From Microbacterium sp. H1-D42 (GTDB taxonomy: Bacteria; Actinomycetota; Actinomycetes; Actinomycetales; Microbacteriaceae): a DNA stretch of 64,000 nucleotides. The position numbers and the translations under genes were made by a program. Under the pieces are notes generated by a model. That model was not told where the DNA came from. It ran no database searches and worked only from the letters and a program-made list of their open reading frames with translations. The stretch covers positions 1,240,001 through 1,304,000 of the forward strand of contig NZ_CP093342.1 of NCBI RefSeq assembly GCF_022637555.1, in the 5' to 3' direction. Positions 16,407 through 24,605 of this stretch are shown here, one piece after another; position 1 is the first letter of the stretch, and every line of letters starts with the position of its first letter.

Positions 16407-16849
16407 GCCGCCCGACAGGTCTCAGAGCGCGGGTGCGCGCGCTCGCCGCGGACGACGACGGCAGCATCCTGCCGCTGATCCTCGGATACATGCTGCTGGC
16501 GATAGCGGTCGTGTTCACGTGCGTCTGCGCCACCGACCTGTACATCGCGCAGAAGCGCCTCGACTCGCTGGCCGATGCCGCAGCTCTCGCTGGATCCGAC
16601 GGGTTCGTGCTCGAGGTCGACCGCGAGGATGTGCGGGCTGAGCTGACCGACGAGGGCGTGCGGGATCAGGCGGATGCTGTGGTGTCGGCGCTCGCGCAGG
16701 GCGCGCGACTGGTGTCAGCGGGCACGCCGGACGGCGTATCCGCCAGGGTCACGGTCGCCGCAGCCTGGCATCCGCCGTTCCTGACCCCGTTCGTGCCCGA
16801 CGGGGTCCCTCTCGAGGCAACAGCGACCAGCCGCACGGCGCTGCGGTGA
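16403..16849 (+). CDS. TadG-like / Rv3654c-type pilus-cluster protein
   Basis: A 148-residue protein with one N-terminal membrane helix after DDDG (SILPLILGYMLLAIAVVFTCV). The typical actinobacterial tad-cluster sequence DLYIAQKRLDSLADAAALAGSDG follows. It matches the short secretion-neighbourhood TadE-like family known from mycobacteria, and not full-length TadG with a von Willebrand domain. The ATG overlaps the previous stop (ATGA); a GTG at 16391 is the alternative start. It ends the operon, 2 nt before the convergent MFS gene. Confidence 0.75.
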   Translation: MSRPTGLRARVRALAADDDGSILPLILGYMLLAIAVVFTCVCATDLYIAQKRLDSLADAAALAGSDGFVLEVDREDVRAELTDEGVRDQADAVVSALAQGARLVSAGTPDGVSARVTVAAAWHPPFLTPFVPDGVPLEATATSRTALR

Positions 16850-16851
16850 GC

Positions 16852-18117
16852 TCAACCGGGGCGCTTCGGCAGGAAGCGCGGCGTCCAGCGGACGAAACCA
16901 GCCGCTCCCAGCAGCGCGACGACGCCCATCACTCCTGTGGCCAGCGGCAGCGACACGGCAGCGGTGACACCGGCCACGATCAGCGGTGCGGCGGCGCCGC
17001 CGGCATCCGTCAGCGTCCGCCACGAACCGAGGAATGCCGCCGGCTCGCGCTCGGGGGCGAGATCTGCGCCGAATGTCAGCAGGATGCCGCTGGAGAGTCC
17101 GTTCGCGACACCGAGCACCGCGGCCATCAGCGCGAACCACATCGCCGCCTGATCGAGTTCGTGCGTGAAGGAGAGCGCGATGAAGCCCGCACCCATCATC
17201 AGCATCGACGGCATCGCCGCCCAGATGCGGCCGAAGCGGTCCATCACCTGGCCGCTCGCGTAGAACAGCGCGAAGTCGATCGCACCGGTCACACCGACGA
17301 CCAGGGCGATCGTGGTGGCATCCAGCCCCAGCGACACGCCCCACAGTGGCAGGATCACCTGGCGGGCCGACCGCACCGCCGACAGCGCCGACGCCGAGAT
17401 GCCCAGCCGCATCAACACGGCCCGGTACGCCCACATCGTGCGGAACACGCCGCGCTGATCGAGCGTGGGGATCGATCCGGTGACCACCTCGCCGGAGTCC
17501 TCGGCCACCGCCGCGCCGGTCGGCTTCAGCAGGACAGGGTTGCTCTTCTCGGGGTCAGGGCCGAACAGCACCATGGGCACGATCACGGCGGCACATGCGA
17601 GCAGCACCCAGATGCTCGACATCTCGGTGCCGGTCAGTTGGATGAGACCCGCCGCCAGGAACGGCCCCACGAACACGCCGAAGCGGAAGCTGCCGCCCAG
17701 CAGCGACAGCGCCCTGGCGCGAAAGCGCGGGGGCACGCGGGTCGTCATGAACGCGTGCCTGGCCAGGCCGAAGGCGGCGGCGCAGAAACCGAGCAGGAAC
17801 ACCGCCACGGCGAACAGCGCCAGGGTCGGGGCCAGCAGCATCCCGACGCCGGCGACCAGCGAGGCGGTGCCGGCGGCCACCATCGTGAAGCGCTCACCGA
17901 TCTTCGCGACCAGGGCGCCCGCAGGGATGTTGCCGAAGAGCTGACCGATGACGAGAGCGGATGTCACGAGGGCCGCCATCGAGACATCGGCGCCGAGATT
18001 GGTCGCGATCACCGGGATCAGCGGGATCACCGCGCCCTCACCGAGCGCGAAAAGCACGGTCGGCGCATAGACCATCGGCCCGAACCGCTTCAGTACACTC
18101 GCCGCGCTGTCGCTCAC
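16852..18117 (-). CDS. MFS transporter
   Basis: A 421-residue major facilitator superfamily protein with about 12 hydrophobic segments and a central cytoplasmic loop (near residues 190-225, DPEKSNPVLLKPTG...). Loop motifs of the family include AKIGERFTMV after helix 2 and ARHAFMTTRVPPRFRARALS after helix 4. Drug or metabolite efflux is the usual guess, but no substrate can be read. The GTG start at 18117 follows a TAGCGT box by 6 nt. The gene is divergent from prfB and convergent with the tad operon. Confidence 0.82.
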   Translation of the reverse strand: MSDSAASVLKRFGPMVYAPTVLFALGEGAVIPLIPVIATNLGADVSMAALVTSALVIGQLFGNIPAGALVAKIGERFTMVAAGTASLVAGVGMLLAPTLALFAVAVFLLGFCAAAFGLARHAFMTTRVPPRFRARALSLLGGSFRFGVFVGPFLAAGLIQLTGTEMSSIWVLLACAAVIVPMVLFGPDPEKSNPVLLKPTGAAVAEDSGEVVTGSIPTLDQRGVFRTMWAYRAVLMRLGISASALSAVRSARQVILPLWGVSLGLDATTIALVVGVTGAIDFALFYASGQVMDRFGRIWAAMPSMLMMGAGFIALSFTHELDQAAMWFALMAAVLGVANGLSSGILLTFGADLAPEREPAAFLGSWRTLTDAGGAAAPLIVAGVTAAVSLPLATGVMGVVALLGAAGFVRWTPRFLPKRPG

Positions 18118-18123
18118 ACGTTC

Positions 18124-18129
18124 ACGCTA
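18124..18129 (-). promoter_or_regulatory. -10 box TAGCGT of the MFS gene (leaderless)
   Basis: TAGCGT on the minus strand ends 6 nt before the GTG start at 18117. It lies only 15 bp from the divergent prfB -10 box. Confidence 0.5.
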
Positions 18130-18144
18130 GCGCGCCCCGCGCGA

Positions 18145-18150
18145 TAGGCT
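18145..18150 (+). promoter_or_regulatory. -10 box TAGGCT of prfB (leaderless)
   Basis: TAGGCT ends 8 nt before the prfB ATG at 18159. Confidence 0.55.
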
Positions 18151-18158
18151 GAACCGAC

Positions 18159-19268
18159 ATGTTCGAACTCGATCTCTCCGCCGATATCCAGGCCCTGCGA
18201 CAGACCTTCAGCGACATCCGCGAGGTCGTCGATGTCACCGCCCTGCGCGAAGACATCGTGCGACTCAGTGAAGAGGCCGGGGCCCCTGATCTGTGGGACG
18301 ACCCCGAGCAGGCGCAGAAGGTGACCAGCGCGCTCAGCCACAAGCAGGCCGACCTGAAGCGCGTCACCGAGCTCGAGCAGCGCCTCGACGACCTCGACGT
18401 GCTCGTCGAGCTCGCCAATGAGATGCAGGATGAGGACTCCGCAGACGAGGCCCGCCGCGAGCTCGCCGCCCTCACCGGCACGATCAACCAGCTCGAGGTC
18501 CAGACGCTGATGGACGGCGAGTACGACGAGCGCAACGCCATCATCACCATCCGCTCCGGTGCCGGCGGCGACGACGCCACCGACTTCGCCGAGATGCTGA
18601 TGCGCATGTACCTGCGCTGGGCCGAGAAGCACGGCTACCCGGTGAAGGTGATGGACACCTCCTATGCCGAGGGCGCCGGCATCAAGTCCGCCACCTTCGA
18701 GGTCACGGCGCCGTACGCGTTCGGCACCCTGTCGGTCGAGGCCGGCACGCACCGCCTCGCGCGCATCAGCCCCTTCGGGTCGGCGGACAAGCGGCAGACC
18801 TCGTTCGCCGCGGTCGAGGTCATTCCTCTCATGGAGGAGGCCACCGAGGTCGAGATCCCAGAGAACGACATCCGCGTCGATGTGTTCCGCTCGTCGGGCC
18901 CGGGTGGCCAGTCGGTGAACACCACCGACTCCGCTGTGCGCCTGACGCACCTTCCGACCGGCATCGTCGTCTCGATGCAGAACGAGAAGTCGCAGATCCA
19001 GAACCGTGCCGCCGCCATGCGCGTGCTGCAGACCCGACTTCTGCTGCTTCAGAAGGAAGAGGAAGCGGCGAAGAAGAAGGAGCTCGCAGGCAACATCACC
19101 GCGAGCTGGGGCGACCAGATGCGCTCGTACTTCCTCTACGGGCAGCAGCTGGTCAAGGACCTGCGCACCGGCCACGAGTCCGGCAACCCCGCCAACGTGT
19201 TCGATGGCGACCTCGATGACTTCATCTCGGCGGGCATCCGTTGGCGCAAGCGCAAGGAAGAGGACTGA
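18159..19268 (+). CDS. prfB: peptide chain release factor 2
   Basis: RF2 ends translation at UGA and UAA. The 369-residue protein has the SPF tripeptide of the stop-codon recognition domain (204-206, [15 protein letters not shown]) and the catalytic GGQ (249-251, [10 protein letters not shown]). The reading frame is continuous from the ATG. There is no in-frame UGA and +1 slip near codon 26 as in E. coli, so autoregulation by frameshifting is absent. The gene is followed by a strong bidirectional terminator at 19290-19326. Confidence 0.97.
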   Translation: MFELDLSADIQALRQTFSDIREVVDVTALREDIVRLSEEAGAPDLWDDPEQAQKVTSALSHKQADLKRVTELEQRLDDLDVLVELANEMQDEDSADEARRELAALTGTINQLEVQTLMDGEYDERNAIITIRSGAGGDDATDFAEMLMRMYLRWAEKHGYPVKVMDTSYAEGAGIKSATFEVTAPYAFGTLSVEAGTHRLARISPFGSADKRQTSFAAVEVIPLMEEATEVEIPENDIRVDVFRSSGPGGQSVNTTDSAVRLTHLPTGIVVSMQNEKSQIQNRAAAMRVLQTRLLLLQKEEEAAKKKELAGNITASWGDQMRSYFLYGQQLVKDLRTGHESGNPANVFDGDLDDFISAGIRWRKRKEED

Positions 19269-19289
19269 GCCTCACCCGCCTTGAAACAG

Positions 19290-19326
19290 ACTGAGGGCCC
19301 GGAAGCGAAGCTTCCGGGCCCTCAGT
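19290..19326. terminator. bidirectional hairpin between prfB and the DUF2510 gene
   Basis: A perfect 17-bp inverted repeat (arms 19290-19306 and 19310-19326, loop GAA) separates two convergent genes. No long T tract is present, as is common in high-GC genomes. Confidence 0.85.
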
Positions 19327-19340
19327 GCATCATGGTGTCA

Positions 19341-20318
19341 TCACGGGGTTGCGCAGGTGGTCGCACCTTCGATGAGCTTCTCCGAGAATGCCGACAGGGC
19401 GTCTGCGTCGGTCAGCGCTTCGTCGCCGGCCGCGATCACGCTCAGCGTGTCGTCGGAGATGTCGGAGTCGACGAAGTACTGCGCGTAGCAGGTCAGCTGG
19501 TCGTCCGTCAGAGTGCCGTCCTGGCCGGTCACGCTCATGATCTCGTCGAGGCCCACGAGGACCTCATCGGCCGTCGGGCGGCCCTCGCCGGAGGGCGCCG
19601 CTGAGTCATCCGGGGTGGCGCCCTCGGAGCTCTCCGTTGACGGTGCGCTGGAGGGCAGCTCGCTGACGGCGGAGCCCACGGCGAACAGCACCGCGACGGT
19701 GAAGATGATCGTGCCGACGATGCCGCCGATGATCGAGAGGATCAGGCCGGTGATCGAGGGCCACTTCTTCGTGTTCTTCTGGAAGATCGCGATGAGCGAG
19801 ACGACGAACGCCGCGAACAGCACGACGGCGCCGAAGATGAACGTGACCGGAATGCACGCGAGGATCGTTCCGAGGATCGCCAGACCGAAGCCGACGAAGC
19901 CGAGCACCGGCGTCTTCTTCGGGCCGGTGGGCGCCGGCTCAAGGTACGGCGTGCCGTACGGCGCCTCTCCGACAGCGGGCGCACCCGGGGCCTGGTAGGC
20001 ACCCGGATAGGCGGCCGTCGCGTTCAGATCGGCGTATCCAGGGGCGGCCGGCGGCGCGTAGCCGGGCGCGGTGTAGTCCGACGGCGGGTACGCCGGAGTC
20101 GGGTTCTCGTCCGCTGTCGGTGCGTCGGCCTGTGCGGGCGCGGCCTGGATGTCCTCACGGAGCACGGTCGCATCCGGGTCGAAGGCGCCGGCGTCAGCAT
20201 CCGGCGTCGTGGGCTGCTGCTGTCCCGACTCGGGGGCGAAGTGCTCGGTCCACTGCTCGCCGTCCCACCAGCGCTGACGTCCGGATCCGTCGTCGTACCA
20301 TCCTGCAGGCGTGCTCAT
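19341..20318 (-). CDS. DUF2510-domain membrane protein with DUF4190-like region
   Basis: A 325-residue protein. It starts with a DUF2510 motif (GWYDDGSGRQRWWDGEQWTEH, residues 6-26), followed by a long Pro/Ala/Tyr-rich linker, which would be cytoplasmic. Two hydrophobic segments follow (near 150-180 and 190-225). A Ser/Thr/Glu-rich stretch and a C-terminal domain with two cysteines (TCYAQ and TTCATP) would lie outside the cell. ATG 20318 has GAGGAGG upstream; the longer frame to 20444 is not needed. The function is unknown. It lies between prfB and ftsE, which are often direct neighbours in actinobacteria. Confidence 0.78.
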   Translation of the reverse strand: MSTPAGWYDDGSGRQRWWDGEQWTEHFAPESGQQQPTTPDADAGAFDPDATVLREDIQAAPAQADAPTADENPTPAYPPSDYTAPGYAPPAAPGYADLNATAAYPGAYQAPGAPAVGEAPYGTPYLEPAPTGPKKTPVLGFVGFGLAILGTILACIPVTFIFGAVVLFAAFVVSLIAIFQKNTKKWPSITGLILSIIGGIVGTIIFTVAVLFAVGSAVSELPSSAPSTESSEGATPDDSAAPSGEGRPTADEVLVGLDEIMSVTGQDGTLTDDQLTCYAQYFVDSDISDDTLSVIAAGDEALTDADALSAFSEKLIEGATTCATP

Positions 20319-20482
20319 GGCGCCCTCCTCAAGTCTGTTGCTCCGCGGCCGGGGCCGCGAATTCCCCTCATGGCGTCGATATGCGCCCCTACGTGTATAC
20401 CAGTCATGGTGCTCTGGCGTGGGGGAAGCACTGACGGATGCCACGGGGGAGTGTCGCTCGGCTGCGATTCGCTCCGCGCGCC

Positions 20483-20488
20483 TAGGCT
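20483..20488 (+). promoter_or_regulatory. -10 box TAGGCT of ftsE
   Basis: TAGGCT ends 9 nt before ATG 20498 and only 3 nt before ATG 20492. This spacing argues for the second ATG as the real start of a leaderless or nearly leaderless mRNA. Confidence 0.55.
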
Positions 20489-20497
20489 CGAATGGCC

Positions 20498-21577
20498 ATG
20501 ATCCGGTTCGAAAACGTCACCAAACGCTATCGAGGCACCAAACGCCCCGCGCTGTCCGATGTCGACTTCAACGTCGATTCGGGGGAGTTCGTGTTCCTCG
20601 TCGGGGCCTCCGGCTCCGGCAAGTCCACCTGCCTGCGACTGATCCTCCGCGAAGATGTGCCGACCACCGGCCGCGTCGCCGTGCTCGGTCGAGACCTGCG
20701 CTCGCTCGCCAATCGCAAAGTGCCGTACTTCCGGCGTCAGATCGGGTCGGTGTTCCAGGACTTCCGGCTGCTGCCGTCGAAGACGGTCGCCCAGAACGTG
20801 GCCTTTTCGCTGCAGGTGATCGGCTCGTCGCGCGGGTTCATCCAGCAGGCTGTGCCCGAGGCACTCGCGCTGGTGGGTCTCGACGGCAAGGCGAAGCGGA
20901 TGCCCCACGAGCTCTCCGGCGGTGAGCAGCAGCGCGTCGCGATCGCGCGCGCGATCGTGAACCGCCCCAAGGTGCTGCTGGCCGATGAGCCCACCGGAAA
21001 CCTCGATCCTGCGACCTCGGTCGGCATCATGCAGCTGCTGACCCGCATCAACGCCAGTGGCACGACCATCGTGATGGCCACCCATGAGGCAGGATTCGTC
21101 GATCAGATGCAGCGCCGCGTGATCGAACTGCAGAACGGTGAGATGGTGCGAGACGAGGCGGGCGGCGGATACGGCGACACGTCCAGCATCCCCCGGCTCC
21201 TGCCCGAGGCAGTGCCGGGCGCGGCAGCCGCGGCAGCCCTGACGGCCGTGCAGGAGGTGCAGCGCGAGAGCCTGACCGGCGCCTCGCCCACCGCGTCCGC
21301 TCCCGCAGCATCCGCTCCGGCACCGGCCCCGGCCGAGAAGACCGCACCACCCGCGGACGCCGCCCCGGCGACCGAGGTCCGTCCACCAGACCCACCCGAG
21401 TCGTCTGAGATCCCCGCACCGGCCGACGTTCCGACGCCGCCCGAGGAGCGACCCTCCACCCTCGGCCCGCGCACGAACCCGATCATCATCCCCGAGGTCG
21501 ACGTCGCCGAGCTCGGCATGGCCGACCGCCTCGGCCTCTCGGATGATGACGATGAGGAAGTGGGGCCGACATCATGA
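20498..21577 (+). CDS. ftsE: cell-division ABC-type ATPase FtsE with long C-terminal tail
   Basis: FtsE with FtsX forms an ABC-like complex at the division septum that controls peptidoglycan hydrolases. The protein is 359 residues, against about 220-230 for most FtsE. The ATPase core has Walker [10 protein letters not shown], the FtsE-type [12 protein letters not shown]-loop, the signature [14 protein letters not shown] and Walker [13 protein letters not shown]. After about residue 225 comes a 130-residue Pro/Ala/Glu-rich, probably disordered tail ending in an acidic DDDDEE stretch. I chose ATG 20498 ([11 protein letters not shown]), the usual FtsE N-terminus. The stop overlaps ftsX. Confidence 0.94.
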   Translation: MIRFENVTKRYRGTKRPALSDVDFNVDSGEFVFLVGASGSGKSTCLRLILREDVPTTGRVAVLGRDLRSLANRKVPYFRRQIGSVFQDFRLLPSKTVAQNVAFSLQVIGSSRGFIQQAVPEALALVGLDGKAKRMPHELSGGEQQRVAIARAIVNRPKVLLADEPTGNLDPATSVGIMQLLTRINASGTTIVMATHEAGFVDQMQRRVIELQNGEMVRDEAGGGYGDTSSIPRLLPEAVPGAAAAAALTAVQEVQRESLTGASPTASAPAASAPAPAPAEKTAPPADAAPATEVRPPDPPESSEIPAPADVPTPPEERPSTLGPRTNPIIIPEVDVAELGMADRLGLSDDDDEEVGPTS

Positions 21578-22488
21578 GATTCGGACTCATCGTCGGCGAG
21601 GCCCTCGCGGGGCTGCGTCGCAACATCTCCATGGTCATCTCCGTGGTGCTCGTCACCTTCGTCTCGCTGACCTTCGTGGGCGCAGCGATCCTGATGCAGA
21701 CCCAGATCAGCACCATGCGCGCGTACTGGGGCGAGCAGGCCGAGGTCACCGTCTACATGTGCTCGCCGCTGTCTACTTCGGCGAACTGCGTGGACGGCGC
21801 GGCCACCGAGGATCAGGTGGAGAAGATCAAGAACGACCTGGCCGGCGACGCACTGTCGCCACTGATCAGCAAGGTGGCGTTCGAGAACAAGGAAGCCACC
21901 TTCAAGCTCTGGATCGAGCGCTTCGGCGAAGAGCAGGCGAACGCGTTCGGCGTCGAGAACATGGGCGAGGTCTTCCGTGTCACGCTGAAGAACCCGCAGC
22001 AGTCCGAGGTCATCAGCGAGGCGTTCTCGGGTGTCGCCGGCGTCGACGAGGTGCAGGATCAGCGCAAGCTGCTCGATCCGCTCTTCTCTGCCCTGACGGT
22101 TGCGACCTACATCGCGGTCGGCGTCGCGGCGCTCATGCTCATCGCTGCGGTGCTGCTGATCGGCACCACGATCCGCCTGTCGGCGTACGCACGCCGCAAG
22201 GAGATCGCGATCATGCGCCTGGTCGGCGCCTCGAACCGCTCGATTCAGATGCCGTTCGTTCTCGAGGGTGTGTTCGCGGCGTTCCTCGGGTCGGTCTTCG
22301 CCAGCGCGGCCGTGCTCGTCGGCGTGCATTTCGGGGTGGAGGGATATCTCGCCGAGCGAGTGCCGTTCATGCGCCCGCTGGTCGGGATGTCGGATGCTGT
22401 CTTCGTGGTCCCCGTGCTGATCGGCATCGGCGTCGTGCTCGCCGCCCTGTCTGCTGGGTTCGCGATCCGCCGCTGGCTGCGTACGTAG
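21574..22488 (+). CDS. ftsX: cell-division permease-like protein FtsX
   Basis: A 304-residue FtsX. It has a short cytoplasmic N-terminus and a first membrane helix (about residues 18-42). An extracellular domain (about 45-170) follows, holding two cysteines (MCSP and NCVD). Three further helices complete a permease-like FtsX domain with [20 protein letters not shown] on the cytoplasmic side. The extracellular domain is the part that contacts cell-wall hydrolases in other Gram-positives. The ATG overlaps the ftsE stop (ATGA). Confidence 0.95.
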   Translation: MRFGLIVGEALAGLRRNISMVISVVLVTFVSLTFVGAAILMQTQISTMRAYWGEQAEVTVYMCSPLSTSANCVDGAATEDQVEKIKNDLAGDALSPLISKVAFENKEATFKLWIERFGEEQANAFGVENMGEVFRVTLKNPQQSEVISEAFSGVAGVDEVQDQRKLLDPLFSALTVATYIAVGVAALMLIAAVLLIGTTIRLSAYARRKEIAIMRLVGASNRSIQMPFVLEGVFAAFLGSVFASAAVLVGVHFGVEGYLAERVPFMRPLVGMSDAVFVVPVLIGIGVVLAALSAGFAIRRWLRT

Positions 22489-22505
22489 TCGCCGACGGGA
22501 ACCTG

Positions 22506-22511
22506 TAGAGT
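22506..22511 (+). promoter_or_regulatory. -10 box TAGAGT of smpB
   Basis: TAGAGT lies 29 nt before the smpB ATG. The mRNA therefore has a short leader with a ribosome site, unlike most neighbours. Confidence 0.45.
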
Positions 22512-22540
22512 TATGGGCTGTCTGTCGTCAGGAGAAGAAC

Positions 22541-23017
22541 ATGCCCAGGGAACGCGGTGAGAAGGTCGTCGCGACCAACCGTCGCGCGCGTCACGACTAC
22601 AACCTCGAGAAGTCCTATGAGGCGGGCCTGGTGCTCACCGGCACCGAGGTCAAGTCGCTGCGCCAGGGTCGCGCGAACCTGAGCGACGGCTATGCCTTCA
22701 TCAAGGGCGGAGAGGCGTTCCTCGACGCCGTGCACATCCCGGAGTACTCGCAGGGGCACTGGACGAACCACTCCGCCAAGCGGATCCGCAAGCTGCTGCT
22801 GCACCGCGAGGAGATCCTCAAGCTCGAGCACGCCGTCTCGGCTGGCGGCTACACGCTGGTCCCGCTGAAGCTGTACTTCTCGGACGGTCGGGCGAAGGTC
22901 GAGATCGCGCTGGCCAAGGGCAAGCGCGAGTTCGACAAGCGCCAGACGCTGCGCGAGCGGCAGGACAAGCGCGAAGCCGATCGCGCGATGCGCACCCGCA
23001 ACCGGATGGGCGAGTAG
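22541..23017 (+). CDS. smpB: SsrA-binding protein
   Basis: SmpB binds tmRNA and brings it to stalled ribosomes for trans-translation. The 158-residue protein has the family motifs NRRARHDYNLEKSYEAGLVL, GTEVKSLRQGRANL and the basic C-terminal tail with KRQTLRERQDKREADRAM. AGGAGAAGAAC precedes the ATG, a good ribosome site. The partner RNA gene ssrA was not found next to it. The ftsE-ftsX-smpB order is conserved among actinobacteria. Confidence 0.96.
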   Translation: MPRERGEKVVATNRRARHDYNLEKSYEAGLVLTGTEVKSLRQGRANLSDGYAFIKGGEAFLDAVHIPEYSQGHWTNHSAKRIRKLLLHREEILKLEHAVSAGGYTLVPLKLYFSDGRAKVEIALAKGKREFDKRQTLRERQDKREADRAMRTRNRMGE

Positions 23018-23028
23018 CCGGCAGTAAC

Positions 23029-24561
23029 TCAGCCGTCGCGCAGTTCCCGCTTGAGGATCTTGCCGCTCTGATTGCGCGGCAGCGCGTCGATGAACCGCAC
23101 CGCCTTCGGCACCTTGAACGACGCGAGCCGGCCGCTCACGTGCACGAGCAGTTCGCCTTCTGTGACGGACTCATCCGGCTTGAGCACGACGCACGCCACA
23201 ATCGCCTCGATCCACCGGTCATCTGGCACGCCGATCACGGCGGCCTCAGCGACTGCGGGGTGCGTGTAGATCGCATCCTCCACCTCGCGGGACGCCACCA
23301 TGATGCCGCCCGTGTTGATCGCGTCCTTGATGCGGTCGACGACAGTCAGGTAGCCCTCTGCATCGCGGATGACGAGATCGCCCGAGTGGAACCATCCGTC
23401 GCGGAACGCCTCGGCGGTCTCCTCGGGCTTGTTCCAGTACCCCTGGGCCAATTGCGGCGAGCGGTACAGCACCTCGCCGGGCTCGCCGTCGGGCACATCG
23501 TGTCCGTGCTCATCGACCACGCGGGTCTCCACGAACAGGATCGGGCGCCCAGCCGAAGCGGGTCGATCCTCGTGATCCTCCGGACGCAGCACCGTGGCCA
23601 GCGGACCGATCTCGGACTGGCCGAAGCAGTTGTAGAAGCCGAGGGCCGGGTAGCGCTCGCGCAACCGATTCAACACGGTCACCGGCATGATCGACGCGCC
23701 GTACTGCGCCTTCACGAGCGATGACAGATCTGCGGCGTCCAGATCAGGGTGACTCGCGAGCGGCACCCACACGGTCGGCGCCAGGAACAGCGACCCGATC
23801 CGCTCCTCGGTGACGGTGCGCAGGATCCGCGCGATGTCGGGAGCGGGAAGGAGGCGGATGGTCGCGCCGATCGCGAGATAGGGGAGCATGAAGACGTGCA
23901 TCGCCGCCGAGTGGTACAGCGGCATGCAGATCAGCGGCGCGTCGGCGAGCTTCTGGTCCAACGCCACGATCACCGCCGCGTACTCCGCCACGAGGGCCGC
24001 GTGCGTGAGCATGGCGCCCTTCGGCTGAGAGGTCGTCCCCGAGGTGTACAGCAGCTGCACCAGGGCGTCGCCGTCCACGTCCGCCGGCAGCTCCACCACG
24101 TCGCCGACGCTGCTGCGGGCCAGGAAGGCGTCGTCCTCGTCGCGCAGCGCCATGACGGTCTCCACGTGCGTGTCGGCGCGCACCGCGTCGAAGTGCGCGC
24201 GCAGCTGCGGATCGACCAGGGCAGCTGTGGCTCCGGACTGCTCGATGAGATACGCGAGTTCCGCGCCGTGCAGCGCATAGTTCACCGGCACGTGCACGAG
24301 CCCTGCGCGGGCGATCGCGAGGAAAGCGATGACGTACGCATCGGAGTTCGTGCCGTAGGTGACCACACGTCCACCGGCCGCGATTCCCCACCCTCGCAGC
24401 TCGGCGGCTCCCCGGGTGACGGCATCGTCGAGGTCCCGATACGTCCACTCCCGCTCCTCGAAGCGCAAGGCGATCGCGGCCGGTGTTCGCGCGGCGCTGC
24501 GCCGGAGCATCCCGTCCACTGTGTTGGTTCGCCAGGGCTGCGGAGTGGACATCGTCGTCAT
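23029..24561 (-). CDS. long/medium-chain acyl-CoA synthetase (AMP-forming) family
   Basis: A 510-residue member of the ANL adenylating superfamily, which activates a carboxylic acid as acyl-AMP and transfers it to CoA. The P-loop-like motif YTSGTTSQPKGAMLTH, the A5 motif YNCFGQSE, the hinge motif HSGDLVIRDAEGYLTVVDRIKD and the C-terminal lysine region PRNQSGKILKREL are all present. The acid used cannot be deduced. ATG 24561 follows a TAGCGT box by 7 nt; in-frame ATGs at 24567 and 24552 are alternatives. It is convergent with smpB and downstream of the S9 peptidase gene on the same strand. Confidence 0.88.
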   Translation of the reverse strand: MTTMSTPQPWRTNTVDGMLRRSAARTPAAIALRFEEREWTYRDLDDAVTRGAAELRGWGIAAGGRVVTYGTNSDAYVIAFLAIARAGLVHVPVNYALHGAELAYLIEQSGATAALVDPQLRAHFDAVRADTHVETVMALRDEDDAFLARSSVGDVVELPADVDGDALVQLLYTSGTTSQPKGAMLTHAALVAEYAAVIVALDQKLADAPLICMPLYHSAAMHVFMLPYLAIGATIRLLPAPDIARILRTVTEERIGSLFLAPTVWVPLASHPDLDAADLSSLVKAQYGASIMPVTVLNRLRERYPALGFYNCFGQSEIGPLATVLRPEDHEDRPASAGRPILFVETRVVDEHGHDVPDGEPGEVLYRSPQLAQGYWNKPEETAEAFRDGWFHSGDLVIRDAEGYLTVVDRIKDAINTGGIMVASREVEDAIYTHPAVAEAAVIGVPDDRWIEAIVACVVLKPDESVTEGELLVHVSGRLASFKVPKAVRFIDALPRNQSGKILKRELRDG

Positions 24562-24568
24562 GACCATC

Positions 24569-24574
24569 ACGCTA
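24569..24574 (-). promoter_or_regulatory. -10 box TAGCGT of the acyl-CoA synthetase gene
   Basis: TAGCGT on the minus strand ends 7 nt before ATG 24561. Confidence 0.45.
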
Positions 24575-24605
24575 GTCGTCCAGGGCCCTGCCCGCACGCG
24601 GGCGA

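Noticed and set aside
23018..23028. ssrA (tmRNA) gene next to smpB
   Set aside because: The gap to the convergent acyl-CoA synthetase gene is only 11 bp; no tmRNA ends were seen nearby.
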